47,151 nucleotides of DNA from Syntrophomonas sp. UBA1368 (lineage in GTDB: Bacteria; Bacillota; Syntrophomonadia; Syntrophomonadales; Syntrophomonadaceae): assembly GCA_002305965.1 (NCBI GenBank), contig DBRM01000079.1, positions 29,626-76,776 of the forward strand. Direction: 5' to 3'. The notes beneath the pieces were generated by a model, which was not told the origin of the DNA, did no database searches, and saw nothing but the letters and a program-made list of their open reading frames with translations. Made by a program: the position numbers and the translations under genes. The number at the start of each line of letters is the position of its first letter. Within the stretch, counting starts at the first letter, position 1. Of this stretch, positions 33,571 through 42,236 are shown piece after piece.

Positions 33571-34209
33571 ATGATTAAAATTAAAGGAATCAACGGCAAC
33601 CTGGTTTTCGTTTTCGGACCGGGAACCTGCACCGAATACCTGACTTATCTTTCCAGCCATTTAGCGCAGAACAATGCTCTTTTTGCCGGCTCTACCGTTT
33701 ACTTCAGAGGAGAAGGTTTAAAGGATCTTTCCCATCAGGAAATCGCTGCTCTGCAAAAATTATGTCTGGAAAACGGCCTGATTTTAAATAATAACGAACC
33801 GGAAAAGACTGTCTCCAAAACCGAAACCGCCAAGAGCAGGCACCTTCCTGAACCGCCGGCCGGACAGGATGTTTTTATTCATCGTCATATCCGCAGCGGA
33901 CAAAAAGTACACGCTGACGGTTGTCTGGTGGTCTGGGGAGATGTGAATGAAAGCGCTGAAATAACTGCCGGGGGTGACATAATCGTATTGGGTAAACTGG
34001 CAGGGATCGCTCATGCCGGGTGCTTTGGCCGGAAGGACAGTGTGGTATTTGCACTGAATCTGGCTCCCAGTCAGATCCGCATAGCCGATAAAATATCCCG
34101 CTCCTCCGGTGATAATGTGAAAAATCCCGTTCCGGAAATAGCCTATTTGGATGAAGACGCCATCTGCATCAGCAAATACTCTGTGCGAAAAAGCATTAAA
34201 AATAAATAA
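33571..34209 (+). CDS. minC: Septum site-determining protein MinC
   Basis: The 212-residue FtsZ-ring inhibitor has a weakly conserved N-terminal domain (about 1-70) and the beta-helical C-terminal domain with IRSGQKV, GCLVVWGDVNESAEI, AGGDIIVLGKLAGIAHAGC and the closing ISKYS strand. The C-terminal part binds MinD. It starts 9 bp after minE, with AAAGGAAGG upstream. The order minD-minE-minC differs from the common minC-minD(-minE). The end is followed by a weak hairpin (34217-34240) and a strong terminator. Confidence 0.95.
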   Translation: MIKIKGINGNLVFVFGPGTCTEYLTYLSSHLAQNNALFAGSTVYFRGEGLKDLSHQEIAALQKLCLENGLILNNNEPEKTVSKTETAKSRHLPEPPAGQDVFIHRHIRSGQKVHADGCLVVWGDVNESAEITAGGDIIVLGKLAGIAHAGCFGRKDSVVFALNLAPSQIRIADKISRSSGDNVKNPVPEIAYLDEDAICISKYSVRKSIKNK

Positions 34210-34260
34210 AACCACAGCAGGCCGTTAAAAAACAGCCTGCATTAAGCGGAATCAAAACCA

Positions 34261-34290
34261 AATGACCGGCAGCCTGGGCTGCCGGTCATT
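34261..34290. terminator. Convergent terminator between minC and topB
   Basis: A perfect 13-bp stem AATGACCGGCAGC / GCTGCCGGTCATT with a 4-base loop. T-tracts are short on both sides (ATACAT on plus, TGGTTTT on minus). Confidence 0.75.
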
Positions 34291-34300
34291 ATACATACAG

Positions 34301-36388
34301 CTATTTTTTATCCGGGGATTGTTGTTCTTTTTTAGCCATTGCCGCTTTAAAGACATCGCCCAGATTGGTTCCGATCTCTTCCTTATCACTATATCTGGCG
34401 ATCAATTGCTGATCATAACGGTTGCTGCCACGCCCCTTGCTAAACAGATCTGTATCTTTGGCCTTTTCCGGTTGGCGGTGCCCGCAGCTTCGATCCGGAC
34501 AAACCAGCATTTTCCCTTTTTTTCCATTGACCAGCAGCATATTTTTCCCGCAGGAGGGACATTTGCTGCGGCTGACATTGGTCGCCTTATAGCTGGCTTC
34601 ATCAGCAATCACCTTTTGCACCATTTCCAGAGCACTGCTGCGGATATCGGCAATGAATTCCCTGCGGCTGCCTTTGCCGCTGGCGATATGGTTTAAACGC
34701 TGTTCCCAATCAGCAGTCATTTCCGGTGACCGTAGGGAATCCGGTGCCAGCGTGATCAATTGAATGCCCTTGTCAGTGGGCACCAGGGATTTTCCCTGGC
34801 GTTCGATATAAAAGGAATTGATCAGTTTCTCGATGATTTCCGCCCGGGTAGCGGGCGTCCCCAAGCCCCTCCCCTTGATGGACTCGCGCAATTCTTCATC
34901 CTCGATATATTTCCCCGGGGATTCCATGGCAGTCAGCAAACTAGCCTCAGTATATCGAGGCGGCGGATTGGTTTTCGCTTTATTGACTCTGACTGATTTC
35001 AGTTCCTTATGGTCGCCTTTCTTTTGATCGGTCAAGTTTTGTTCAGGGATTTCTTCCTCTTCTTTATCAGTTTTTTCAGCCATCACCCTGGCAACCGCTT
35101 TCCAGCCCGGATCTTTGGTGCGCCTGCCCCGGGAATGGAATTCTTCCTGATCCACTACAGTAACCAGAGTCACCTGTTCATAAAGATGAGGCGGATATAA
35201 AACCGCCAGAAACCGCCTGGCGATCAAATCATAAAGTTTTTTCTCTTCCACTGATAATGCGGCCAGGTTTAAAGGTTGTTCGGTAGGAATAATCGCATGA
35301 TGATCAGTCACTTTGCTGTTATCCACCAGGCGTTTGCCGGGATTTAATGGTTTCTGCAGCAGCACTCTGGCAAATTCCGCATAAGGTCCGACTCCCATCG
35401 CTTTTAAACGAGCCGGCAAAGTGGGAACGATGTCAGTACTGATATATCTTGAATCCGTTCGGGGATAGCTGACGATTTTATGTTTTTCATAGAGATCCTG
35501 CAGGACAGACAAGGTCATTTGTGCTGAAAAATTCAGGCTCCGGTTCGCATCCCTCTGCAGTTCGGTCAAATCATAAGCCAAAGGCGGCGCTTCGCTTTTA
35601 CTGCTGATGTTCATCACGGTGATGATTCCGCTCTTTCCCTGTAAACGGGCGGCTATATCCCTGGCCTGGGTCTCATTAAAAATGCGGCCTTGCCCTTTTT
35701 TATCCCTCCAGTCGCCGAAATAATCGCCAAAATCGGCTCGCAGTGTCCAGTAGTCAACGGGCTTAAAGGACTGTATCTCTTTTTCCCGATTAACAATCAA
35801 AGCCAGGGTAGGTGTCTGCACCCGACCGGCAGTCAACTGAGCATTATATTTGCACGCCAGGGCCCGGGTCACATTCAAGCCGATCAGCCAATCCGCTTCC
35901 GCCCGGCAAACAGCTGCCGCATACAAATTGTTATACTCCGCACCCGGTTTAAGCCTGGCGAACCCTTCCCTGATGGCACCGTCGGTCTGAGAGGAAATCC
36001 ACAGACGTTTTAATGGTTTGCGGAAGTTGGCTTTTTCAATAATCCAGCGTGCCACCAGTTCCCCTTCCCGGCCTGCATCAGTGGCAATGATGAGTTCACT
36101 TACATCTTTGCGGCCCATCAGGCCTTTGACGATCCGATATTGATGGCTGGTTTGCTTAATGGTCTTTAGTTTCATCTTCTCAGGCAGCATCGGCAAATCT
36201 TCCAGGCGCCACTGTTTGTACTTCTCATCATATTCATGGGGTTCGCATAACGTAACTAAATGGCCCAATGCCCAGGTAACGATATAGTCAGGACCTTCAA
36301 TATAACCCTGACCTTTTGACTGGCATTTCAGTACCCGTGCAATTTCACGGCCTACGCTGGGTTTTTCGGCTAAAACCAATGCTTTCAT
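34301..36388 (-). CDS. topB: DNA topoisomerase III
   Basis: A 695-residue type IA topoisomerase that removes negative supercoils and decatenates DNA through a Tyr-DNA link. The Toprim domain begins MKALVLAEKPSVGREIA and holds ATDAGREGELVARW. The active-site tyrosine is in SYPRTDSRYIS (about 313). A C-terminal zinc finger (CPSCGKNM...CPDRSC, about 620-645) and a basic tail follow. ATG 36388 gives the standard start and is six bases from AAGGTGAAG; GTG 36397 and ATG 36391 are possible. It lies 34 bp after the fdhD stop on the same strand. Confidence 0.95.
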   Translation of the reverse strand: MKALVLAEKPSVGREIARVLKCQSKGQGYIEGPDYIVTWALGHLVTLCEPHEYDEKYKQWRLEDLPMLPEKMKLKTIKQTSHQYRIVKGLMGRKDVSELIIATDAGREGELVARWIIEKANFRKPLKRLWISSQTDGAIREGFARLKPGAEYNNLYAAAVCRAEADWLIGLNVTRALACKYNAQLTAGRVQTPTLALIVNREKEIQSFKPVDYWTLRADFGDYFGDWRDKKGQGRIFNETQARDIAARLQGKSGIITVMNISSKSEAPPLAYDLTELQRDANRSLNFSAQMTLSVLQDLYEKHKIVSYPRTDSRYISTDIVPTLPARLKAMGVGPYAEFARVLLQKPLNPGKRLVDNSKVTDHHAIIPTEQPLNLAALSVEEKKLYDLIARRFLAVLYPPHLYEQVTLVTVVDQEEFHSRGRRTKDPGWKAVARVMAEKTDKEEEEIPEQNLTDQKKGDHKELKSVRVNKAKTNPPPRYTEASLLTAMESPGKYIEDEELRESIKGRGLGTPATRAEIIEKLINSFYIERQGKSLVPTDKGIQLITLAPDSLRSPEMTADWEQRLNHIASGKGSRREFIADIRSSALEMVQKVIADEASYKATNVSRSKCPSCGKNMLLVNGKKGKMLVCPDRSCGHRQPEKAKDTDLFSKGRGSNRYDQQLIARYSDKEEIGTNLGDVFKAAMAKKEQQSPDKK

Positions 36389-36430
36389 CATCTTCACCTT
36401 ATTTCCTTATTTGTCCCATCTCCCATGTGA

Positions 36431-37195
36431 TCAGTCAAACCTGATCCGTTCACTCTGGCAATAAAGATTAAACCGCTGCCCGCGGGCAAATCCGACCACG
36501 GTCAATCCCAATTTTTCAGCTGTTTCCACCGCCATCATGGTAGGTGCCGAGCGGGACAAAATGAGCGGTATTCCGTTGCGGGCAGTTTTCATCAAAATCT
36601 CTGCTGCGATCCGCCCGCTTAAGAGCAGGCATTTATCACTGAGGTCGATCTGCTGCAAAAAAGCCTGACCGATCACTTTGTCAACCGCATTATGACGGCC
36701 GATGTCTTCATAACGAAAGAGCAGCTGCCGGTTGTCTGCCAGCCCCGCACTATGAACTCCTCCAGTCTGCTGAAAAGTATAGGAAGTCGCATCAAGTTCA
36801 TTGATGACCTTAAGTAAATGGGCCGGAGAATAACAAACCGGTTCGGCCTCCGCCGGCAAAGGCTGCAAAGAGGCATTGGTCCGCCCCCTCCCCAGGCAGG
36901 TATTGATTCTGATGGAATCGCCGGATAGATCAATTTCTGATCCGGTTTCAACCTGTATGCAGCAAGGATCGTCATTATTGATGGACCTTATATCTGCGGG
37001 TGATTCCAGGTACCCTTCACTGAGCAGATAACCTATCGCCAGTTGGATGGTATCTTTCGGGGAACAAGCTATATTTACCAGTTCGATCCCGTTTAAGATA
37101 ATCTTAAGGGTGGCTTCTATCACCAGCTGATCTTTGCGAATCGACCATTTACCCTGTTCAAAAACTCTTAATTCCTTTTCTTTGGTGATGTCCAT
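36431..37195 (-). CDS. fdhD: FdhD, formate dehydrogenase sulfurtransferase
   Basis: A 254-residue protein that passes sulfur from a cysteine desulfurase to the molybdenum or tungsten cofactor of formate dehydrogenase. Signs are the TGGVHSAG motif (about 148-155), YEDIGRHNAVDKVIG, and the cofactor loop SAPTMMAVE. The catalytic cysteine region reads NTCLGRGR: one cysteine where E. coli has CxxC, a variation I recall from other Gram-positives. ATG with AAGAGGG upstream. It is upstream of topB (43 bp). With the two molbindins it supports a Mo/W formate dehydrogenase elsewhere in the genome. Confidence 0.93.
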   Translation of the reverse strand: MDITKEKELRVFEQGKWSIRKDQLVIEATLKIILNGIELVNIACSPKDTIQLAIGYLLSEGYLESPADIRSINNDDPCCIQVETGSEIDLSGDSIRINTCLGRGRTNASLQPLPAEAEPVCYSPAHLLKVINELDATSYTFQQTGGVHSAGLADNRQLLFRYEDIGRHNAVDKVIGQAFLQQIDLSDKCLLLSGRIAAEILMKTARNGIPLILSRSAPTMMAVETAEKLGLTVVGFARGQRFNLYCQSERIRFD

Positions 37196-37275
37196 GTTAT
37201 TCCCTCTTTCTAAAGGTGCAGTCTGCTTTCCATCATTTAACCATATATTTTATCTTCAAACCATAACTATTATCA

Positions 37276-37299
37276 GTTGGCTAGTTGGTTAGTTGGTTA
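37276..37299. repeat. Three 8-bp units GTTGGYTA (copy 1)
   Basis: GTTGGCTA and two GTTGGTTA units in tandem. The same array occurs at 44477-44500, and the bases after both arrays are also similar (GTGGAAAGTTGG here, GGGGACAGTTGG there). It begins the 422-base gene-free stretch 37196-37617. Confidence 0.85.
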
Positions 37300-37317
37300 G
37301 TGGAAAGTTGGAAGCAG

Positions 37318-37372
37318 GCGATCGTTAAACGATAGTTAAGCAATGGTTGAACAATTGTCAAGCGATGGTAGG
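37318..37372. repeat. Five degenerate 11-bp tandem units
   Basis: Consecutive 11-base units: GCGATCGTTAA, ACGATAGTTAA, GCAATGGTTGA, ACAATTGTCAA, GCGATGGTAGG. Consensus is RCRATNGTTAA. The period equals about one helical turn and is not a codon multiple, so this is not coding. Confidence 0.75.
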
Positions 37373-37428
37373 GGGCGGCGACTCTGTAGCCCAGGCTGGT
37401 TAGCAATGCATCAAGCTCATGCAGGGTA

Positions 37429-37452
37429 GGGGCAGACGACCCTGTCTGCCCG
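37429..37452. repeat. GC-rich inverted repeat (GGGCAGAC / GTCTGCCC)
   Basis: GGGCAGAC and GTCTGCCC flank GACCCT. The surrounding GTAGGGGC...GCCCGTG resembles dispersed palindromic repeats I have seen in other bacterial spacers (recollection). No gene or promoter is clear in the rest of the gap. Confidence 0.6.
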
Positions 37453-37617
37453 TGTGCATCAGCAGAGGACCGGTCGCGCATGTGATGTGGAGGAAGCCAG
37501 TATCCTTACATCATTGGTGAACCAGGTTTAAAGCTTGACTTTGCTGCATAAAATAGCCAAAAGTCAGGAAAACCGGTATGATAAAATTGATGGCAATATA
37601 AGCAGAGGAGTATGGCT

Positions 37618-38070
37618 ATGGATGATGAGCAATTAAGTTTTTACTATAAGCTGCGTGAGAAAATCGTGCAGTGGGCAGGGTCACCTGAAGGGCAGAAGAA
37701 CAAATGGGCAGAGTATATTTTAATCGTTCCGGATCTTTTTTACCTTTTGTATAAGCTGATTCGGGATCCGGAAATGCCACTGAAAAACAAGGCGAAATTA
37801 GGAGTAGCCCTGGCATATTTCATAAGCCCGGTAGATCTGATCCCGGAAATGTTCCTTGGCCCGCTGGGCTTTACAGATGATATCGTGATAACCGCACTGG
37901 TCATTGACATCCTGTTCAACAAAACGGATCCGGACTTGATCAGGCGGCACTGGGCAGGGGAAGAGGATATTTTGCTGTTAGTGCAGCGCATCCTCAGGGC
38001 TGCCCCACAGATGGTAGGCAAAGGGATCCTGGGTAAAATAAGGGCGCTGCTTAAAATCACCGGCAGGTAA
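37618..38070 (+). CDS. DUF1232 (YkvA-like) protein
   Basis: A 150-residue protein with the DUF1232 signature ALAYFISPVDLIPEMFLGPLGFTDDIVI (about 62-90; the SPVDLIP core is diagnostic). One hydrophobic segment lies inside this motif (about 60-95), so it may associate with the membrane. The function is unknown. ATG 37618 was chosen, seven bases after GAGGAG; an ATG six bases earlier overlaps that site. Convergent with the ABC1 gene, six bases apart with no terminator between. Confidence 0.85.
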   Translation: MDDEQLSFYYKLREKIVQWAGSPEGQKNKWAEYILIVPDLFYLLYKLIRDPEMPLKNKAKLGVALAYFISPVDLIPEMFLGPLGFTDDIVITALVIDILFNKTDPDLIRRHWAGEEDILLLVQRILRAAPQMVGKGILGKIRALLKITGR

Positions 38071-38076
38071 TCACTG

Positions 38077-39738
38077 CTAATTTCTCAGTGAACTGATCAA
38101 AAACACAATCAATCCGATAATTCCCGCTGAAAATCCGATGATGCCAAGAAAAGCGAATTCTTCAACCCTTTGGGAATGGTTGGTCTGTAATACCAGAGCA
38201 GAACCGATCAACGCACCGGTGGTAATTACCGCAAAACCCAGGCGGCTCACCAGCTGCGTGATCTTGCGATTAGCCCTGGGGGTCAGCTCCATTTCCAGTT
38301 TTACTGTCAGCCGGCCATCACCAGTCTTTTTCAGCAGTTGGTTGAAATTCATGGGCAGTTCTTTCAAGGGCTTGATATCCTGGTAATAATGGTTCTGGAT
38401 ATAGCGGACGATGCTCTGAGGCTTCATGCGTTCAACATATACTTTCTTGGCCAGCGGCCCGGCTACTTCGCTGAAATTAAAATCAGGATCCAGCTTTTTT
38501 CCCAGTCCTTCCACCGTGATCAGAGCCTTCATTAAAGAAGTAAGATAAGAGGGCATCTTGAGATGGTATTTGTAGGCCAAAGTCATGACATCGGTGCGCA
38601 GTGTTTTTATGTCTATATCTCCAATCGTACCTGTCATTAAGCCATCCAATAATTCACCCAGATCCTCTGAAAAGGCTTCGATGTTCTCGATTCTCTCCAG
38701 AACGCCCATATCTCTTAAAACCGATGTTGCGCGGTAAGGGTCCTTTTTACTGATAGCCATCAGCAGTTCACCGATAAACATCAGCCGTCTTTCCCCCAGA
38801 TATCCTATTTCGCCGAAATCCAAAAAAGCGATGGTATCTTCATTGACCGCCAGAATATTGCCCGGGTGAGGGTCAGCCTGGAAAAAGCCATGCAGCAAAA
38901 TCTGAGAAAGAAAAGCTTCTGTCCCAAGCTGCGAGAGTTTACGCCGGCTCCAGCCCTGCCGGTCTATATTTTCAATGTCACTTAATTTGTATCCTTTGAT
39001 ATAATCTTCGACGAGAACCCGCGGGGTGCTGTATTGCCTGTAGACATGGGGGATGATTACCCGCTTGTCTCCGGCAAAATTATTGAAGACCTTCTCCGTA
39101 TTACGGGCTTCCCGCTCATAGTCCAGTTCCCGCAGCAGCGTTTTGGCAAAATCTTCGACTATGTCATTCACGCCGATTTGTGCCGCTTCGGCTGAACGGC
39201 GTTCAGAAATCCGCGCCAGGCCTTTGATGATCTCCAGATCATTTCTGACAATCTCCTCAATGGCCGGGCGCTGGATCTTGACGATCACATCTTCGCCGCT
39301 TTTAAGTGTGGCGCGATGGACCTGTCCGATAGAAGCTGCCGCCAGGGGTTCAGGGTCAAAAAAAGCAAAGGTATCTTCCAGGGGGCCTAATTCATCGGTT
39401 ACAACTTGTTTGATATCTTCATAACTGATAGGAGTCACTTTGTCCTGGAGTTTCTCCAGTTCTTCAAGGAAGATGGGCGGCAAAATATCAGAACGGGTGC
39501 TTAAAAGCTGGCCCAGTTTGACAAAAGTCGGCCCCAGTTCCATGAGCGCTTCCCGCAGGTTTACCGCTAAAAGATAGCTGTCGGTTTTATTATCCCGCCG
39601 CAGGGTGCTGCCCAGGGCAGTAATAGCCGGATCACCCAATCCCGCTCGCTGCAGAAAATAGCCCAGCCCGTGACGGGCAAAGGTTCCCACGATCTCACGA
39701 CGCCGGCGGATATATTTCAACTGCCACCAATAATTCAT
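38077..39738 (-). CDS. ABC1/AarF/UbiB-family protein kinase-like protein
   Basis: A 553-residue atypical kinase. The KxGQ motif region is PTFVKLGQLLSTRSDILP (about 70-87). An A-rich loop, AAASIGQVHRATLKSG (about 132-147), replaces the P-loop glycine-rich loop. VKIQRP gives the lysine, and GFFQADPHPGNIL and FLDFGEIG the catalytic and metal-binding residues. Two C-terminal membrane helices (about 495-515 and 525-548) are usual for UbiB-type proteins, which affect lipid and quinone metabolism. ATG 39738 was selected, with GGGGGA upstream; an ATG 36 bases earlier lacks a site. Confidence 0.93.
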   Translation of the reverse strand: MNYWWQLKYIRRRREIVGTFARHGLGYFLQRAGLGDPAITALGSTLRRDNKTDSYLLAVNLREALMELGPTFVKLGQLLSTRSDILPPIFLEELEKLQDKVTPISYEDIKQVVTDELGPLEDTFAFFDPEPLAAASIGQVHRATLKSGEDVIVKIQRPAIEEIVRNDLEIIKGLARISERRSAEAAQIGVNDIVEDFAKTLLRELDYEREARNTEKVFNNFAGDKRVIIPHVYRQYSTPRVLVEDYIKGYKLSDIENIDRQGWSRRKLSQLGTEAFLSQILLHGFFQADPHPGNILAVNEDTIAFLDFGEIGYLGERRLMFIGELLMAISKKDPYRATSVLRDMGVLERIENIEAFSEDLGELLDGLMTGTIGDIDIKTLRTDVMTLAYKYHLKMPSYLTSLMKALITVEGLGKKLDPDFNFSEVAGPLAKKVYVERMKPQSIVRYIQNHYYQDIKPLKELPMNFNQLLKKTGDGRLTVKLEMELTPRANRKITQLVSRLGFAVITTGALIGSALVLQTNHSQRVEEFAFLGIIGFSAGIIGLIVFLISSLRN

Positions 39739-39932
39739 AATGATCCCCCGTTTCCTGTCGTTCCGGTTTGCCAAAAATATTCGCTCACCAATAAGCCAAA
39801 TCCTTTATTTCACCTGCTGCCTGTACCCAAAGCATAAATCCTGTTGCTGCAATACCGATATCCTTGACAGGGCTGCATTGATTGCATATATTAGGGAAAA
39901 CTTAATCAAAACAGGCAGAAAGGAGTATGACC

Positions 39933-40109
39933 ATGAGCAATGAAGAAATTGTAATGAAAACTTTTAAAGAAGCTGGAATCGCTTTAAGCGCCGGGGATGT
40001 TGCAGAAATTTCAGGCCTGGATAAAAAAGAAGTGGACAAAATCATAAAGAAACTGAAAAAGGAAGAGAAACTGGACTCCCCTAAACGGTGTTATTACGTA
40101 CCTAAATAA
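39933..40109 (+). CDS. Small winged-helix-like DNA-binding protein
   Basis: A 58-residue protein: MKTFKEAGIALSAGDVAEIS (helix), GLDKKEVDKIIKKLKKEEKL (helix-turn-helix recognition helix) and SPKRCYYVPK (wing). It has the layout of the one-domain winged helix of MarR/ArsR proteins without extra parts, and a single cysteine. It may be a regulator or nucleoid factor. AAAGGAG precedes ATG 39933 by seven bases; an ATG six bases earlier is closer to the site and unlikely. It stands alone, with a terminator 33 bases after the stop. Confidence 0.82.
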   Translation: MSNEEIVMKTFKEAGIALSAGDVAEISGLDKKEVDKIIKKLKKEEKLDSPKRCYYVPK

Positions 40110-40141
40110 CCACCCGGGTATTACACAGGAAAAAATATGCC

Positions 40142-40171
40142 AGCGGCAGCCTAAACTGCCGCTTGGTTTTT
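40142..40171 (+). terminator. Terminator after the winged-helix gene
   Basis: An 8-bp stem AGCGGCAG / CTGCCGCT with a 6-base loop is followed by TGGTTTTT. Confidence 0.8.
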
Positions 40172-40208
40172 GAGGTTCAGAAGCAATTATCCTTTTTTAA
40201 TCGCTCTT

Positions 40209-41762
40209 CTATTTAAAAATGCGGAGTTCTACATGATTTTCTCCCGCACCAGGTTCCTGCAAATGATTAAATGCCGGCCCTTCGATGATATCTCCATCCG
40301 GACTGAACCGGGACCCGTGGCAGGGGCAATCCCAGCTTATTTCCGCATCATTCCACTTCAGTTCACAGCCCAGGTGAGTACAGGTTATATCTACCATATG
40401 CAGTTCCCCCTGGTCATCCCGGTAAGCTCCGACCCGTTGACCGTCAATCAAAACTTCTTTGGCTTCTCCTTTGGCAAGCTCAATATCTTCCGGATCTTTA
40501 GTGAATTTTCCGCTTATATATTCTTTGGTAAAATCCACGCCTTCAATGAAAACTTTTTTGAACGCGGACAAATTGAACCGGGAAGGATTATAGACCGGCG
40601 CCCAGGGGCTGTCTCCGGTAGTGATCAAATCGCTGATGATCATCGCAGAAGCTGTCGAGTTGGTCATGCCCCATTTACCAAATCCGGTAGCAACATAGAT
40701 ATTCGGGCAGTTCCCTGTCAGGACCCCGGTGTACGGCAATCCGTCTGCAGTCATGCAATCCTGGGTGGACCACCGGTACAGCACTTCCTGTACCTCGTAA
40801 TTCTGATGGGCAAAATCGATCAGATTTTGATAATGCTGGTTCAGATTGGTTCCGTCGCCGGTTTTGTGGTGTTCTCCGCCGATCAGTATCATTTCCCCGT
40901 CTTTATATCTTTGGGATCGCAGTGACCGGGTAGGAGTTTCAGCGTTTATATACATTCCTTCCGGGAATTTTTCTTCCGCTTTAATTCCTATGATATAGGA
41001 TTTATCAGCATAGACACGGGAAAAATACAGCCCCCCTCCGTCAAAGAAAGGGTAGTGGCTGGCGATCACAATCTTATCGGCGGTAACGGTATGACCATGG
41101 CGGGTGATCACCTGTCCCTTTTCTTTATCAATATTTACTGCCGGTGTGTTTTCATAAATAGCGCTGCCGTCACCCGATATTTTTTCCGCCAGCACCTGCA
41201 GATATTTAACCGGGTGGAACTGGGCCTGGCGGTCAAATTTTAAAGCCCGTTTTATGGTGAAAGGCGTATCAATTCTATCATTCAGGGAAGCTTTGATACC
41301 AAATCCCGATGCCGCCTGATATTCATCTTCCAGATCCTTGATGTATTTGGGATCATTGGTGTACATATAAGCAGGCTGCCAGGAAAAATCGCAGTCAATT
41401 TTGTGTTCCTGGACCAGGCTGGCAACCAAATCAATGGCACTTTCATTGGCATCAGCATACTGATGGGTCAGTTCCTCCCCCATTTGATTTTTGATTCGGG
41501 CATAGATCAGAGAATGCTGAGAAGTTACTTTTGCAGTAGTATGCCCGGTGGTTCCGTACAGAATGCGATCTGCTTCCAACACCGCTGCCTTTAAACCCTT
41601 TTCTTTTAAAAGAAAAGCGGTGGTAATCCCTGCCATACCGCCGCCCACTATTACTACGTCAGTCTTGATATCTTCCTGAAGACTCGGATATTCCGTTTCT
41701 TTGACTGAATCCAGCCAGTATGAGCTGGTATGGCCCTTAAACTCATTATGATTTGAATGCAT
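40209..41762 (-). CDS. FAD-dependent oxidoreductase with C-terminal Rieske domain
   Basis: A 517-residue cytosolic flavoprotein. The DAO-type FAD domain has VVGGGMAGITTAFLLKEKG (about 34-53) and ATGFGKWGMTN near 380. The C-terminal Rieske [2Fe-2S] domain (about 425-515) has both cluster motifs, CTHLGC and CPCHGSRF. The arrangement equals Bacillus YhfW-type proteins, whose substrate is unknown. A start at ATG with AAGGAGG upstream. The Rieske part may relay electrons to the flavin. The gene is isolated: a terminator precedes it on the other strand, and a 474-base gap lies upstream. Confidence 0.93.
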   Translation of the reverse strand: MHSNHNEFKGHTSSYWLDSVKETEYPSLQEDIKTDVVIVGGGMAGITTAFLLKEKGLKAAVLEADRILYGTTGHTTAKVTSQHSLIYARIKNQMGEELTHQYADANESAIDLVASLVQEHKIDCDFSWQPAYMYTNDPKYIKDLEDEYQAASGFGIKASLNDRIDTPFTIKRALKFDRQAQFHPVKYLQVLAEKISGDGSAIYENTPAVNIDKEKGQVITRHGHTVTADKIVIASHYPFFDGGGLYFSRVYADKSYIIGIKAEEKFPEGMYINAETPTRSLRSQRYKDGEMILIGGEHHKTGDGTNLNQHYQNLIDFAHQNYEVQEVLYRWSTQDCMTADGLPYTGVLTGNCPNIYVATGFGKWGMTNSTASAMIISDLITTGDSPWAPVYNPSRFNLSAFKKVFIEGVDFTKEYISGKFTKDPEDIELAKGEAKEVLIDGQRVGAYRDDQGELHMVDITCTHLGCELKWNDAEISWDCPCHGSRFSPDGDIIEGPAFNHLQEPGAGENHVELRIFK

Positions 41763-41875
41763 GCTTTTCCTCCTTGCGCAGCAAATTTATATCCATAGCT
41801 TGCACCAATGTTTGATAAGTATTCAGTCAAAATTTTGCCGCAGTCGCGAAAGGATAGGGCCATCCAGGCTTTCGG

Positions 41876-41980
41876 TTATGATTGCGCCGGGTGCGTTTTT
41901 GCTCCGGCGGGTTTTTCTCCAGCATTCTTCCACAACCTGGCGGTAGCAGCTACTGTGATTAAGAAAAAGAAAACGATCAC
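41876..41980 (-). CDS. Possible 34-residue membrane peptide (weak)
   Basis: A GTG at 41980 opens a frame beginning MIVFFFLITVAATARLW, with a helix and then a Lys/Pro/Ala-rich tail. The ribosome site is poor. It is the only gene-like signal in the 474-base gap 41763-42236, which otherwise holds the hairpins at 42134-42212. Confidence 0.22.
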   Translation of the reverse strand: MIVFFFLITVAATARLWKNAGEKPAGAKTHPAQS

Positions 41981-42133
41981 TATGATTGCTTTTCATAGCA
42001 TGTCAACATATAATGATGTTACCAGGAAATAGCAAAGCTGTTCCACTGGTTACCCCACCCTTACGGTTAACTGCCAGGCAGGCCAAAAGCTGACGCTAGA
42101 GTTTGCGGCAAATCGAATCAGGACACGGGGTAA

Positions 42134-42212
42134 TAAAAAAAGGAGGTACTGCTTAGTGATCAGTACCACACCTGAGTGAAGGGCCAACCTATTTATATAG
42201 TTGTTGGCCCTT
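42134..42212 (-). terminator. Terminator (and second hairpin) after the SRAP operon
   Basis: On the minus strand, GGTACTG / CAGTACC (42145-42167) is followed by TCCTTTTTTT. A second perfect hairpin AAGGGCCAAC / GTTGGCCCTT (42179-42212) lies closer to the SRAP stop and has no T-tract; it may protect the mRNA end. Confidence 0.65.
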
Positions 42213-42236
42213 TACTATTTTATGGGAGAAAATGCT

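Noticed and set aside
36880..36920. Inactive FdhD because the second cysteine of CxxC is missing
   Set aside because: I recall single-cysteine or shifted-cysteine variants in other Gram-positives, and all other motifs are intact, so I do not call it broken.
37276..37372. CRISPR array
   Set aside because: Units are 8 and 11 bases, contiguous without spacers, and no cas gene is in the window.
42145..42212. Riboswitch-like double hairpin
   Set aside because: Read on the minus strand, one hairpin has a T7 tract and sits after the SRAP gene, so a terminator explains it. No aptamer motif was recognised.
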